Shown here: piece by piece, positions 47,520-59,879 of the stretch | Position numbering within the stretch: the first letter of the stretch is position 1 | Layout: the number at the start of each line of letters is the position of its first letter | Assembly (NCBI GenBank): GCA_030068075.1 | Contig: CM057824.1 | Location: 130,810,414-130,874,413 of the forward strand | Reading direction: 5' to 3' | Length of the DNA stretch: 64,000 nt | Source: Paguma larvata | Lineage: Eukaryota; Chordata; Mammalia; Carnivora; Viverridae | Notes under the pieces: generated by a model | Databases searched by the model: none | What the model saw: the letters and a program-made list of their open reading frames with translations, nothing else | Told to the model about the DNA's origin: nothing | Position numbers and translations under genes: made by a program

Positions 47520-47769
47520 GGGAGCCTGGGTGGCCCAGTCTTTCTACCATCCAACTCTCGATTTCAGCTCAGTTCATGATCCCTGGGTTGTGGGGTCGAG
47601 CCCTGTGTAGGCTCCCAGCCTGCTTAGGGTTTTCCCTCTCTCTCTCTCTCTCTCTCTCTGTCATTCACTCTCTGCCTCTCTTTCCCACTAGTACTCTCTC
47701 TCTCTCTAAAATAAATACATACATAAATAAATATATAAATAAACATAAAGATAAAAATAAATAAATAAA
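47520..47769 (+). mobile_element. Carnivore tRNA-Lys-derived SINE with long AATA tail
   Basis: Head gggagcctgggtggcccag, CT-rich body, and a long expanded tail of aaataaata/cataaataa units to about 47769. Flanking 'taattttcata' and 'tagttttcata' are a possible duplication. Confidence 0.92.
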
Positions 47770-48899
47770 AGTAGTTTTCATAAAACATTCATAGCCATCA
47801 AGTTTCCTAAAGTGTTTGACAACAGAGTATTTCTTTAATGCTTCAAAGTTTCTGAATTTTCTTGAACATTCTTAAAATCTAATAAAACACTTAGACTGTT
47901 GTAATACAGTGACATGGATATTCAATAATAAAAAAGTGAATAAGTAAACTCTATATATAATTCTCTTAAAGCAGATACAGTTTTAAAAGGTTTTCAATGA
48001 AAAATTGAACAGAATCACTCATTTGGTATAATTAATAATTCTTAAGAATTTTCAAGTAAGTAAGATTATAAGTAAGATTCCTTATGAGTCTCCCTAATTA
48101 TTTGGTAAGTGCCTTAAGTCTCCCAAGTTCTTTGATGTGGAGGCCAAGGAATAAAAGTGCTAGCTTGAAAAATGTTACAAGTCATTGTACTAAGATAAAT
48201 CAGTGCCATAAGTTCTCTCGGCTTGTCTGTTGAATTTTAAGTGGATCCAGCTTTGCTTTGTGTCAGCCATATAGTAGACTGATTAAGTGGTCAGTTTTTA
48301 CACCTCTGCAGGGGATAGACTGGCCCTTTGAAATGCCTTGTTAAATGTTGTATCAAATTGCAACACGCTCTTGGGCCCCTCATGGAACTTAGAAATGCCA
48401 ATGACTTCATTATATTTGTATTCCTATAAATTAAGAAACCTTTTTTGAATATCTGCTATTTGATTTGCGGGCTTAAATTATAAATACTAATTTAAGCTTT
48501 GTTATGATAGCAGTTACCTTTGTTAAAATGTTGCCTATGTTCTATTTTGAGGAGTAATTTTCATTTAGGAAATAAATCGTATCTTCCATATATTCTCTCC
48601 ATTAGCTTCTTCTGATATTCTTTTTCACACTGGTGACCCTTGCTTCATTGAAGTAGAAAGGTCATAACATCTTTAACGTTTTCCCTTCTTAGCCAATGTT
48701 CTAATTGATTACAGAGAGAACTTCTATTTTGATCTTTGTCGTTACCTCCACTCCTATATTTCCATATTCTTCGTCAGCAGCCAACCCAGGTACTCAACAT
48801 AACATGCCCTAAAGTGTTTCTCCCCTTATTCAATTTGTCAGTTATCTTGTCTTCTGCCTAACCTTTACTAAATGCCAATTTTGTCATGTCAGTATCTAT
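47770..48899. other. Unique intron sequence
   Basis: No repeat recognised. The 48100-48400 stretch is complex and repeat-free. Confidence 0.45.
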
Positions 48900-49400
48900 T
48901 TATAAATAATTAATGGAGAAAAATTTAAGGCTTGACATTTACCATGGCTTTTGAGATCCTCCAATGTCTTTTCAAAACTGTTTCTCCAATGATAATATAT
49001 TACCCTTATTATACATAAAGACAACTTCCTGTCTACTGATCTCCTAGCCATTCTCGGAATATTCCTTGAACACTTAACCTTACCTACAATATCCACCAGC
49101 ATTACATATTCCTTAAATGGAATGTCTGCCCTCTTTCTGTCTGTTTATCATAACATTTAGCACATCATTTTTTTTTAAGTTTTATTGCCCTCTATGCAGC
49201 CTTCTTTGTTTTAAATCTCATGATGGCCATAATTGACACAGGTCATCTTGTTTTATCATTTATCATTTGATGTAGTGTTAATTTTTCCAAATAAATTTTA
49301 AGTCTTTTGACATTTGGGACTATAGCTTATTGTTTTTGTATACCATTGCATTTAAAAGAGTGATTTGCAAAATGCATGTAGTTAATAAATACTGATTTTT
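48900..49400 (+). repeat. L2-like LINE 3' end fragment
   Basis: Diluted L2 landmarks: 'tctgccctctttctgtctg', 'ttatcataacatttagcac', 'gacatttgggactatagc' and terminal 'gtagttaataaatactg'. Tentative. Confidence 0.45.
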
Positions 49401-52400
49401 GTAGACAGTGTTTAATTTACCTCACTCTACTTTTAAGGTTGATATTACATGCATTTCTTTGAAAATATTTTGCAGAGGACATAGATTTATCATGGCTCTG
49501 CTATTTAGTCTATGGGTTAAAGCTTTTTCTTACTTAAGGATCTATTGTGCTGATACTGGCATCAAAGATGATTTATTGATTAATTTATAGGGAATACCAT
49601 TATTTAATCAATAATTCTCCTTATATGAAATTAATCTATGAAATATATACCCTTTACAGTTTTTTTAATGTTCTCATATCTATTCAAAATACATAAAAAA
49701 AAGTAAAACATCAAAATCAGATTTTTCAGCATTGGTGAATGCCATTTTACTTTCAAATTCCATCATAAATTGAAATTTTAAATAAAGAGACTTAATATTT
49801 TTTTCTAAATGAACTAATGGTCTCAAATTACTGTATGCATTCAATTTTGGTGTGTACCTTGAAATGATAAAAATGAAGGAGAAATTAGGTAGGTATTAAA
49901 TATATCAATCCTGTCTAATTTCTCTGAACACAACTTTTGACACTACAAAACTTTAATTTTCTTCTGACATTTGGGTCCAAAATGAAACCATTGTAGGTGG
50001 CTATGGGTCAAGAATGATTACAGGAAACTTTGGATGTTAAATCACTAGAGCCATGATTAAGAGATGACCTTAAATTTTAGTTCTCCGGGTTTTTCCTAAT
50101 ATGCACATGTTTTAATGTATCTGTAGAGGTCAATTAAAGCAAAGACAGCCTTTGGGAAATGTATTAAAGTAGAGAATTATGTATTTTCTTCATATACTTT
50201 AATACCTGAAATATAACGATGTGTCTAGTCACCAAAATGTCCATGAAAAATATGGTCTTGATTAATGAGTGAATTGATAGTTTTTACTGAATGAAAAATT
50301 AACCAAGTATTTTAATATAAATTAACTAATTAATTTCAGGCTCAATTTCATTTTATTACAGTGAATAGGTTATTTATTATACCCATTAGCAAATCAGTGT
50401 AAAATTATCCAGAACTGTATTTGACATTTAAAGTACTTACATCCTTCAAGTTTTGTTCTTTCTATAAACTTTCCCTCAGAAAAGCAAATTTACTACAAAG
50501 ACTAGCAATGGAAATTATTTAAATAATAATTGTCAGACATTTCTCAAACTGTCTGATATCTTTAAATTCAATTTAAGGTAATGAAGTCACTCTAAAATTT
50601 TATATTGTCAGTAATGTCAGTGTTCTGTACCTTCTGAACAATAAGCCCTTGGTGTTTATCCATTATTCTGCCATGGATTCATATTTTATCAGTTTAAGAG
50701 AAACAGAAGTGAGGTCGATAAGCCTCTGCCTTTAGAAATTTACATTTTAATAAGGTAGAGAATTTAATTAGTAATTTTGTAACTTTCATTTGTGTAATGA
50801 AAATGCCTACTGACCAAAGATATTTATTTGGTAGTACCATAGAGTAGGCTATCAAAGAATATGTGTAAAGTTATTGATATATTAGTTTTGCTTTGAAGAT
50901 AGGATGTAGCCAGATACGTGACATGTGAGAAAGGGAGAGAAAGGCAGAAGAAATAGTTCGAGACAGTACACAGTTGCGAGAAAGTGTGAGCTTTTCTGTG
51001 GAGAAGGGGTGGGGATAATTAATAATGATTGTCTCTAGCTTCAGAACATTAGTAAAGAGTAATTGAAAATAAACTTGGAAAGGTAAGTTTTCTTTCAATT
51101 AAAATTCATATAATAATCAACTAATTGGACTAAGCAAATCAGTCTGAGGACTTTTCAAATAAGCAGGTGAAATTAAACTGTTCTAAAAACTTATGCATAC
51201 AGCAGCCTGGGAAATACTTCATGGGAAGAAAGCTTGAAGAGCTGAAAGTCAGAAAAAGGAATACAGACTCTTGTCTGTCACTCTTGGATTAAAATAAACA
51301 TCCCACATTAAAATTAATGAGTACATGTATTAGGGGAAAAGAGTTGGAAATAAATAAGAATGCATACAAATGATATTTCAGAGACTATATCTCCAAGACT
51401 AGAAATTGATTGATGATGACCAAAAATGGAATATGAACAGCAGACAATTTTTGGTGGAAGGGGAAAGAGTTCAGTTTGCACATAGACAATTTGAAATTAA
51501 AATATGCTATCCAATTTTGAATTCTAGCTCACGTTTGGAAATCAGAGGATTACATTTTAGAAAAGCACACTCTAAAGATCCAAAGAGAAAAGGAAATAGG
51601 ATAAATGTCTTAAAGGACCAAGAAGACGGAGGGGACAAAGAGAAAGTGGAACAGAATAGCAATTCCCTTTTTATTTTCAGCCATCTGTCTTTTTTGCCTC
51701 CTTCCTTTCTATCCATTTTATAAAACCCCTGCCCAGCATTGTGGATCCCAAAAGCCCCAGCCATGTCTTCAGATTCAAGCTTACTTACTATACAGGCAAT
51801 TTCAATTTCCTTAACTTCTGCAATTTGCCTCTGACCTTATTACACTTTAACTAAAGGCACCAAGAGGATTAATTATTCCTCAGAAGGAAAAGTCTCCCTA
51901 TTTGAATTTTCACTGGAATTGACCTTGTTTATAGTTTTTAGATACTCTCTTGTCCCTTGGTTTTACTAGTTTTCTTCCTATTCTTTATAACTTCTGTGCT
52001 TAACCTATTTCTCTCTGAAATATTACAATTGCTTGAACACTCATTGAGCCCCTATAATGTATCAAGCACTCTTTGAGAATTAAGAAATTATTAATAAAAA
52101 TTGGACCCAAAACTGAAAGGAAAAAAGAAAGCCACGTAAGCCAGTCTGTTTCCCAGAAAGGAGTCCTGGAAAAAAATAAATAAATAAAAGGAATTTATCT
52201 CTCGATGATGGGAAGTACAAGGAAACATATTTTAAAGAGCTTAAACATGTCCCACAAGTCTTTCTTGATAAATATTTTCTTCTCCTCTCATGTTTTTGAA
52301 TCTACATTTCATTTCTCTACTTGCTTTCAACAAAGTTACACTCTTAGTCTGATTCCATTTTTTGAAATTTCGTGGGTCTCTCTCTCTCTTTTTAGATGTT

Positions 52401-52496
52401 TTAAATGACTCTTGCTCATAATGCCTTATTTCACCATGGTTTTTATAATGTTAGAATATGAGTTTAGGTTAAGAAGAACTTCATTTATAAAAATCT
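49401..52496. other. Intron, nothing recognised
   Basis: About 3.1 kb of AT-rich unique sequence without SINE, LTR or exon. A short frame at 51406-51723 (+) has no recognisable domain. Confidence 0.45.
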
Positions 52497-52607
52497 CGGG
52501 TGGCTCAGTCAGTTAAGCGTCTGAGTCTTGATCTCAGCTCAAGTCTTGATCTCAAGGCTGTGAGTTCAACCCTGAGTGCTGGGCGTGGAGCCTACTTAAA
52601 AAAAAAT
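52497..52607 (+). mobile_element. Short-form carnivore SINE (no CT-rich body)
   Basis: Begins within the head (gggtggctcagtcagttaag), then 'tgagttcaaccctgagtg', 'ggcgtggagcctacttaaaa' and poly-A. It lacks the CT-rich segment of the other copies, as in an older subfamily. Confidence 0.88.
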
Positions 52608-53833
52608 TGGGGGGCAGTGAGGGCTAGTGATATAAATTCCTCTGAAAGGGATTTATGTTCATGTCTGTCACTTAGCTGTGAGCTTTACATGTGGCACTGC
52701 TATTTTGCTTAAATTTTCAGGTTGGAGTTTCCCAAAGAACATGTATTTATAATTAAATATCAACCCTAGGATATGGCAGAGTGTGGTTAATCTGCTTAAA
52801 TAGAAACGTTTCCTCCTTGCACAGTCCAAAAGAGTCAACTCTCCTTATCACTGCCTTTCTGCCAGTGGGCCGATTAACTGCATACCCTTCTCGTTCCTAA
52901 GGATGAATTTTATTCTGGTCCAGTGTCATCTGGTGTTCTATAGCATCCCCTTTTATGCACAAGTTTTAATCCTATGTTTGTGCAATCTGTACACCTTTTG
53001 GTTACTACAATGCACAAATTATCAGTAGCACTTTATACTCTGGATTTTAGATATTTTTTTTCATCCATTTTTTTCTTGAAGCTCCATTACTTTACTGAAA
53101 GCTCAGATAATGAATTTCTGGAAGAAAGGGATGGTGGAATGGGTTTGGGATGTAGTTACAATATCTTGTCCACCAACTTATTAGAAATAAGTATTTCAAT
53201 TTGTATTAAACTACAATTCTAATTATCTTCTAAAATCTTAGAGTATTCAGCTATTTTATTTTCAATTTGACAATAAACTTATTGAACAGTTCCTCTACTT
53301 TATGGCCATTATCCTGATTCCTTCACTTTATTTATCTTGTGAAAACAGTTTTTATTCACGTTTCTTATGCAGTATATTTCCTTCTCTCATGGAAATATTC
53401 AGTATGTTGTCAATTTTATTTAGTTAATTTTATTTTTATTACAATGAAAATATAGGATTTACTCTTTCAAATAAGTTTCTAAATGTTGGGCAAAAATTTT
53501 CTGCTGTTTTTTGCCCAATGTGGTAGCACATATGTACATATGGAAGTGAGTATGAATTTATTCATTTACTTGGGAAATAAAGTTCAACATGTGAGGTTAA
53601 TTAAGTCCTGTATTTGGTCTATTGTAAATTGTATACTAATGTAACAGATACAATGCTGTTAGATTGTTATAATTTGATTATATTTTACAAAACTTCCATT
53701 TCTTTTTACAGGTAGTAAAAATTTACAGGGAAAATAATTGCTATTGGAGTCATGTAGTTTATAGATCATGTAATAAAAACTTAGAATTTATGTTTAAAAC
53801 CATACTTAATTATTATTTAAATATTTTTTTCAG
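52608..53833. other. NCAM2: Intron just upstream of the first visible NCAM2 exon
   Basis: AT-rich unique sequence ending in the acceptor of the 53834 exon. The last 30 bases are T/A-rich (atttaaatatttttttcag). Confidence 0.6.
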
Positions 53834-53908
53834 CTCTTCTTCAAGTGACCATTTCACTTAGCAAAGTAGAGCTTAGCGTGGGTGAATCTAAATTCTTCAC
53901 ATGTACAG
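53834..53908 (+). CDS. NCAM2: NCAM2 second coding exon (start of mature protein, first half of Ig1)
   Basis: This 75-base exon opens after a T-rich tract ending in cag and closes at a strong gtatgt donor. It begins two bases into a codon (phase 1) and ends with one base of the next. The frame reads [16 protein letters not shown] then ESKFFTCT, which I recognise as the N-terminus of mature neural cell adhesion molecule 2, a homophilic adhesion receptor of the immunoglobulin superfamily on neurons, prominent in olfactory axons. The C of FTCT is the first disulfide cysteine of Ig domain 1. The leading split codon would complete an Ala with the last base of the signal-peptide exon, which is not in the window. 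The paralogue NCAM1 has the same layout. Exon number assumes a single upstream signal-peptide exon. Confidence 0.95.
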
Positions 53909-54662
53909 GTATGTATGTGTACAGATATTTTAAGATGATTACTTGTTTTATGCTTTAATTATTTAATTAAAATTATATATTGGCAAAATTTAAATAGCAA
54001 AAATCAGTTCTCTAAAAATAAAAGCTTATATTTCACTGGGCTTCTGATGTTGGAAGTGTTAACTATATTTTGCATAGTAAAACTATTAATTTTATTTCAG
54101 TTAATTTCAAGTTATTAATTTTGACTTTCAAGCAAGCTAGCTCATTTATTTTGAAAATAACTTATCAAATATAATGAATGCACAATAACTTAAATAAATT
54201 CAAATATTATTCCTGTATAAATGTAATGTTAGGATGAATGTAAATATTATAACTGAATTGTCTTTGTAAATATGCAATGAATGAATTAGATATAGCACAC
54301 TGCACTATAGTTACACCTGAATGAAAACTTTAGGACAAAGCAAATCAAATCTGTCCTATGAAAAGTGAATTAAAGAAAAAAAACTAGATATTTAATCCAC
54401 AAAACTTTAGCAAGAATTTTGTGACTATTAATCAAAAGTATCATATATCATAATACCTGTGGGAAATTACGTGGGCCTCATTTAGGTTAATCATGCACAT
54501 GCAGAATGTTTTCAGAAGACATTTAAATACTTAAGCAACAAATTCTAATTCAGCATACTGTAGAAGTCACAAATGCGCACATTGTACTTCTGTTTATATT
54601 CATCAAATTCATTTTTATGCATAAAGCCTTTGTACCTAAAGTTATGAAAAATATACATTACA

Positions 54663-54863
54663 GGGTGCCTGAGTGGCTCAGTCAGTTAAGCGTCTGCCTC
54701 TTTATTTAGGCTCAGGTCATGATATCACGGTTCACAGTATTGAGCCCAGTGTTGGGCTCTGTGCTGAGCAGGAAGCCTATTTAATTTTCTCTCTTTCTCT
54801 CCCTTTCCCTCTGTTCCTACCCCATTTGTGCTCTCCCTCTCCTCTCCTCTCTCTCAAAAAAGA
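54663..54863 (+). mobile_element. Carnivore tRNA-Lys-derived SINE in NCAM2 intron
   Basis: Head agggtgcctgagtggctcag, 'gtgttgggctctgtgctgag', 'caggaagcctatttaatt' and CT-rich body. The 'gctgagcaggaagcc' form differs from most copies in the window and suggests an older subfamily. Confidence 0.9.
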
Positions 54864-55594
54864 TAGAAACAGTTATAACATATTTATAAATCATATATAA
54901 TACATTATAACATATTTTGTATTATATTATAGATATAATATCACATCTTATGAAAAACTAATAGAGGCCATGATTCTTCATATTTTTGCCTTTTTAAAGG
55001 TCTGGATTGATATCTGTGGATACATATTTTTGCATATTGACAAATAGGAAGAGAGCAAGTGAGATATTGGTTCAACATCATTTAATATGTCAGCAGAGCT
55101 TTGGAATAAGAACAAAGATCATTGTTTTTAAATCTTATCCATATTTTATATACGCAAATGCACACATGCATATGGACAGCTCAATTATGTAACATTTACA
55201 GAAAATTAAACTATAAAAAATGAACTTTGAAAATGAAATTGTATTCTTTTCTTAGATTTGTATTTTTTCTTAGAAAATGAAATTTTATTTTCTTAGATTT
55301 GTAGTATATAACAAAGACATATGTTATATATAACCTTATATAATATTATTATGCCTGTAGGTATTACATAAGATCAAATTAAGGAATCATTTAAAAGAGT
55401 GAATTAATATCAATCAATGGTACTAAAATTGTACTCTTAAAATAAGGCAAAATAATTAAACATCATTTTGCTTTTATACAAAGATGTATAACCAAGGGCC
55501 ATACTGTTGTCATGGAAGTGGTTTGGTACATATTAAATACAGCAGCGAAAGAAGAATCAAAAAATAAGGATGCGAGAAACCTTTTCAAACCAGA

Positions 55595-55750
55595 ATGCTA
55601 TATTTATAATATGTATATATTATGTATGTGTTTTATATATATATGTATGTATGTATATATATATGTTATATATATAATGCTATATATATTATACAATATA
55701 TTATATATATTATATATAACACACACATATATATAGATATATATATATAC
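55595..55750. repeat. Long AT-rich simple repeat (TA/TATG/TATAT)
   Basis: About 150 bases of mixed tatata, tatgtatg and attatatat units with a short acacaca, many of them self-complementary. Confidence 0.95.
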
Positions 55751-57396
55751 TTTTTTTTTACTGCGGGGCTAAGTTGATAATTTCCCGACACTAGATCATA
55801 GACCTTTAAACTTAGTAAAATAAATGTCTTAAGTTTACACTAGAAGGTAGTCAGACCCTAAGAGAGCTAAATAAGATTATTTCACTAATAGCAAATGAAT
55901 TTGTCTGCCACATTTTTAAGAAAATAAAAATTGTAATATTATTTATTAGTTTATCCAGTAGTCTAGTCTTAATAAAATAACATGAAAAGTTTTACTGGAA
56001 ATTATTTATTAGAGATGTCATAGAAAGAGAATCATGACTGCTCAATGAAAACCCAGAATAAACTCTTCATGATATTGAAATTTTATAGCATATTATCAAG
56101 AATAAAAATATAAAAAATATTTCACAGAATGTTCTCTATAATTTACTGTATAAAATGAGATAATTTATTGTTCAAATTTAAAATGATATTCACTTAAATT
56201 ATTCATTTGTAACTTCTCTATGAGATGGGAATTAAAACAAATACTTCCCCCAAATGAGTTATCCCATAACTCCTATGGTTTTATGGTTCTGTCCTGAAAG
56301 AACTGAAGATAGCATAACTAGGTCCATTTAAGATTTAACTAAAGTCTGTTTCATACTTTTTGCACAAGCATGTCTAATTTGATATGGAAAGCACAATAAT
56401 TTGTTTCTAAAGTCATTTCTTAGGAAGGTATAAGAAGGAACAATGTTCTTCAAAGTGGTCCTGCCGATGTTAGTTAATTGTATGCATTTTTCCTGATACT
56501 ATCAGTATACTGAGAGTGTATACTGGTTTCACAAATTATCCTTCAAATAATTAGGTGAAATCTATCCTTTTGGTGAGTGAAAGGAAACATTGGAAGCTTC
56601 AGCTTCTACGAAGAAGATAATAACCTGGATTCTGAATTGGAAAACTTAAATAAATGTTTACCTTGTAATGATTTGGTTGTAATTGCCTATCAGTATAAAT
56701 ATCATTCCAATGCATTCTGATTACCATATGATCAAATAGTTAACAGTTTTAGATTAAAATGATGAAATTATTCATTTTAGTTGAGAAAGGAGATTAGGGC
56801 TCCATTTTAAAAATAGTCATTGGCCTTATCTGTGCAAGTATAATGACCTGGGAAAGTAATTCCAAATTCAGTATTATCAAAAGCCAAAGTTTATTTTGAG
56901 TTAAGATTTACATTTTTATGAGCTGTGCTATATCAGGGAAAAATGTACTGTCTCCTGACCCTAGCAAAGAAACTTGGAAACAGGCAAAATCATGTTAGTA
57001 ATCGTGTTTCTGTTCAGGTATATCTATCACGTATAATTTATATCTGACTCCGTGGCCAAGGCTGTTTCATAACTTAACTGTAGTAATAATTCTCAGATTG
57101 CTATGGTAAAGGTTCAACTATCAGAGTCGAAATACCATACTGGACGTTTCCTGTAGAACTTTTGGGTTCTGCTTACGCAAACAGGACTGAAATCTCGACA
57201 TTGGATAAATAAGGATGAACATGTGTGCTAACATTTGTGTTTACTTTCAATTTTGTAAGATTTCGAGACTTCCAGCCTTCTCTTATTTACATTTTTTTCT
57301 AAATTGTTCGAAGTTGTTACATAATAGTAAATGTCAATGCCAAAACAAGCACTTGAGACATATTTTCAAACATTTCTTTTCCATGGCTCTCTGCAG

Positions 57397-57603
57397 CAAT
57401 TGGTGAACCTGAGAGTATAGACTGGTATAATCCTCAAGGGGAGAAGATAATTTCAACACAGAGGGTAGCCGTGCAAAAGGAAGGTGTTAGATCACGATTA
57501 ACCATCTACAACGCAAATATAGAGGATGCAGGGATATATCGTTGTCAAGCAACAGATGCCAAAGGACAGACGCAAGAAGCAACAGTTGTTTTGGAAATTT
57601 ACC
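57397..57603 (+). CDS. NCAM2: NCAM2 third coding exon (rest of Ig1)
   Basis: A 207-base exon bounded by the acceptor ggctctctgcag and a consensus gtaagt donor, phase 1 at both ends, with 68 whole codons and no stop. It continues from the previous exon as (A)[16 protein letters not shown], carries the Ig-core Trp (IDWYNP), and ends with the hallmark [14 protein letters not shown] followed by TVVLEIY. The Cys of YRC pairs with the Cys of the preceding exon to close Ig domain 1. No N-glycosylation sequon is present. In NCAM family members Ig1 and Ig2 take part in adhesion contacts; that is family knowledge, not visible here. Compared with the human protein as I remember it, one residue in the QRVAVQ stretch may differ (Val to Ala). 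Confidence 0.96.
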
Positions 57604-58239
57604 GTAAGTTGTGCATTTATTAATTGACTGAAATCGTGGTTGTGTAAAAATTGAACATAAATAATGCATTTAATAAAAATTAACACTCATGAAGTACTGT
57701 ATGCTAGACGATGTTCTAAGACCAATTGCAAGTATCAGTTTATTTATATTTTGCCATGGTGCATCTCTAAAATGGAATAGATAATAGAAAATAGTTTATT
57801 ATAAATGCATAGATGGAACCAATTCTGTGGGTAAAATAATAGAGGTGAAAATGTTTTCATGTTTTCCAGCCATTAAAAATCCGTCAGGTAAATAGAAAAC
57901 AGGAGATTATTTAGTGTTAAGAAATTTATCGGAAGTAGTTTTTCACTCTAAAATAAAAAGGCAGGGTTAGACCAAATGAAATTATGTATATGATAGCAGT
58001 GACCAGTCTAGACTGAGAATTGAGGAAGGGTCAGTGAACCGGGGTAGACACAGAAAAAGCTGGAAATCCATCTAGTGGAGAATAATACCTAACTGGATTA
58101 TTCACCAACAGAATTTTCATTAACATGATTTTCCATACCTAAACTTGACTTTAGGAATTAAGATCGACAGTTTTCTACATTCCATCCCACTTCTTACATT
58201 TAGGAATCGTTAAATGAATGAAACCTATTGACTCCCTAG

Positions 58240-58435
58240 GTTCGAAACCAGGCTGTATCACTTAATTTTGTGGCCTTGAGCAATTGCCTAACCTTTATGT
58301 CTTCAGTTTCATCATCTATGAAATAGATATAATAGTAGCACCTACCTCTTACATAAAGTTGTTTTGAGCACTGCATTAATTAATATTGTATAAAGTCCTT
58401 AGAACAATGCCTCACAATTCATATGTGATAGTATT
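58240..58435 (+). repeat. MIR element in NCAM2 intron
   Basis: Order: 'aggttcgaaaccaggctg', 'gtggccttgagcaattgcc', 'cagtttcatcatctatgaa', 'atagtagcacctacctc', 'ccttagaacaatgcctcac'. Clear MIR with both tRNA-derived and core parts. Confidence 0.8.
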
Positions 58436-58944
58436 TCTACCACATATTAATGAAAAATATGTGAAAATTATAAATTTTTTGAAATAATAACTCATAAGGT
58501 ACCCCTTCCCTACAGCTTTATTATTATTATTAATATTAGTGTTATTATTATTATAGAAATAAGACATGAGAAAAAAAGGCAAAACATTCCCATGGCATGA
58601 CTTCTTCTTTGATGTGTAGGGCAATTTGTTGGAACAGTATTTCCCTCATTTTTCCTGATTTAGACTTTCCTCCAACTTCTTTTAGTTTCTAGGCTCTTTT
58701 AGAAAAGATACTATACTTGTTTATTTGATTCCTACTGTACCTATTTGACAAATAGAAAAAAATAAATTGAAGTGATCATATCATGGATATAGTATTTGGA
58801 AAGATTTTTCATTACTTTGAATGATGCAAAGGAAGGTGGCTGGTGTTTTGTTTGCAAACTAAAGAAACAATTGTTTTTTCCTGGCAAGAACAATGAATCA
58901 CTGTTGTGAAAATTTCTCAAGAAGCATACATATCCATGTTCATT

Positions 58945-59465
58945 CATTCACTCCACATACTGACTGGGTGTCTACTACATGACAGACAGTATTCTAAGTC
59001 CTAGAGAGACGAGGACAGAACATGACATAACTAAAACAGAAAATGTCACTGGCTACTTGGTACTTACATTTTAGTGAGTGGAGAAAGACGAACAATGAAT
59101 GAACTTAGAAAAAATACATGGATGCTGTAGAACTCTATCGTGAAGGAAGTTAGTGGGGAAAAGAGATAGAGGAGTTGAATTAGGAAGGGAGATGGTTACT
59201 TACCTGTGAAGGTGCAGCAGAAATCTGAAGGGATTCAAGAGAACACAAATGCCCAAGGATGAGAACAGACCTAGAGTGTTCAAAGAATTGCAAAGGAGAC
59301 ATTTATCTGGATCACAAGGACTCAGAAAAGAGAAGATATTGAGATCAGAGCTGTGGGGCTGATTGCAGTTCACATAGGACCTACTATGGCATTGCGAGGA
59401 CTTTGAACTTCCTTCTCAGTGAGATGGGAAGTTCTCAAGTAGAGGAATCACGTTATCTGGCTTAA
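58945..59465 (+). repeat. Ancient interspersed repeat (same family as 6058)
   Basis: 'tcattcactccacatactg', 'ctactacatgacagacag', 'cttggtacttacattttag', 'gggatggttactt'-like middle, 'gcattgcgaggactttgaac', 'ccttctcagtgagatggg' and 'ggaatcacgttatctggc' follow the family order. Name uncertain. Confidence 0.55.
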
Positions 59466-59591
59466 AGTTTTACAAGATCTAGACTTTACTAATGATTTTA
59501 TTGTAGCATCAATCCACACAGATTTTGGAATACGCTATTGGGAGAAGTGAGCAATAATGCTTTTCTGGTTTGTTTTATTTCCTTGATACAG

Positions 59592-59735
59592 AAAAACTCA
59601 CTTTCAGAGAAGTGGTATCTCCTCAAGAATTCAAACAAGGAGAGGATGCAGAAGTGGTTTGCAGAGTTAGCAGCTCACCTGCCCCTGCTGTCAGCTGGTT
59701 GTATCATAATGAGGAAGTCACCGCTATTTCCGACA
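59592..59735 (+). CDS. NCAM2: NCAM2 fourth coding exon (first half of Ig2)
   Basis: A 144-base exon after the acceptor ttccttgatacag, phase 1 at both ends. The split codon c|aa gives Gln, then [40 protein letters not shown] and EVTAISD. It holds the first Cys (VVCRV) and core Trp (VSWLY) of Ig domain 2; the closing Cys lies on the next exon, which is not in the window. The length equals that of the corresponding NCAM1 exon. The donor is gttagt, weaker than the consensus gtragt because of T at +3. The alternative cut one base earlier or later would break the phase pattern shared by the three exons, so this end is preferred. Confidence 0.95.
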
Positions 59736-59879
59736 GTTAGTATTTTGGTAACTCCCTAAATTATATGTTCTCATAATATTGCAATTTTTAAAAAGACTGA
59801 ATCTACCTGACTGAATATAGAAATTTTTATTTATTTTTATCCCAAGTATCAAATCACTGTTTTCAGAACTCAAGCTCTA

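Larger units (their letters stand above)
1..53833 (+). other. NCAM2: Inferred first intron (or upstream sequence) of NCAM2
   Basis: Everything left of the first visible exon lacks a signal-peptide exon, a CpG-rich promoter or other coding exons. Because the first visible exon starts in phase 1 after an acceptor site, the sequence immediately upstream must be intron. NCAM2 is known for a very long first intron in mammals, so the simplest reading is that all of 1-53833 belongs to it. An undetected alternative first exon cannot be excluded. Confidence 0.7.
53909..57396 (+). other. NCAM2: NCAM2 intron between second and third coding exons
   Basis: A 3488-base phase-1 intron, gtatgt to ctgcag, inferred from the two flanking exons. 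It contains one SINE (54663-54863) and a long AT-rich simple repeat (about 55595-55750). The rest, including 55751-57396, is AT-rich unique sequence in which I recognise nothing. Confidence 0.9.
57604..59591 (+). other. NCAM2: NCAM2 intron between third and fourth coding exons
   Basis: A 1988-base phase-1 intron, gtaagt to gatacag. It holds a MIR fragment (about 58240-58435), a short TTA repeat (about 58520-58556) and an ancient interspersed repeat (about 58945-59465). The remaining sequence is not recognised. Confidence 0.9.

Noticed and set aside
1..53833. NCAM2 signal-peptide exon or promoter
   Set aside because: No ATG-led hydrophobic exon with a phase-1 donor that matches, and no CpG-rich block of promoter type, could be supported.
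59538..59759. 73-codon open frame overlapping the fourth NCAM2 exon
   Set aside because: It is in a different frame from the recognisable Ig2 translation and ignores the splice borders.
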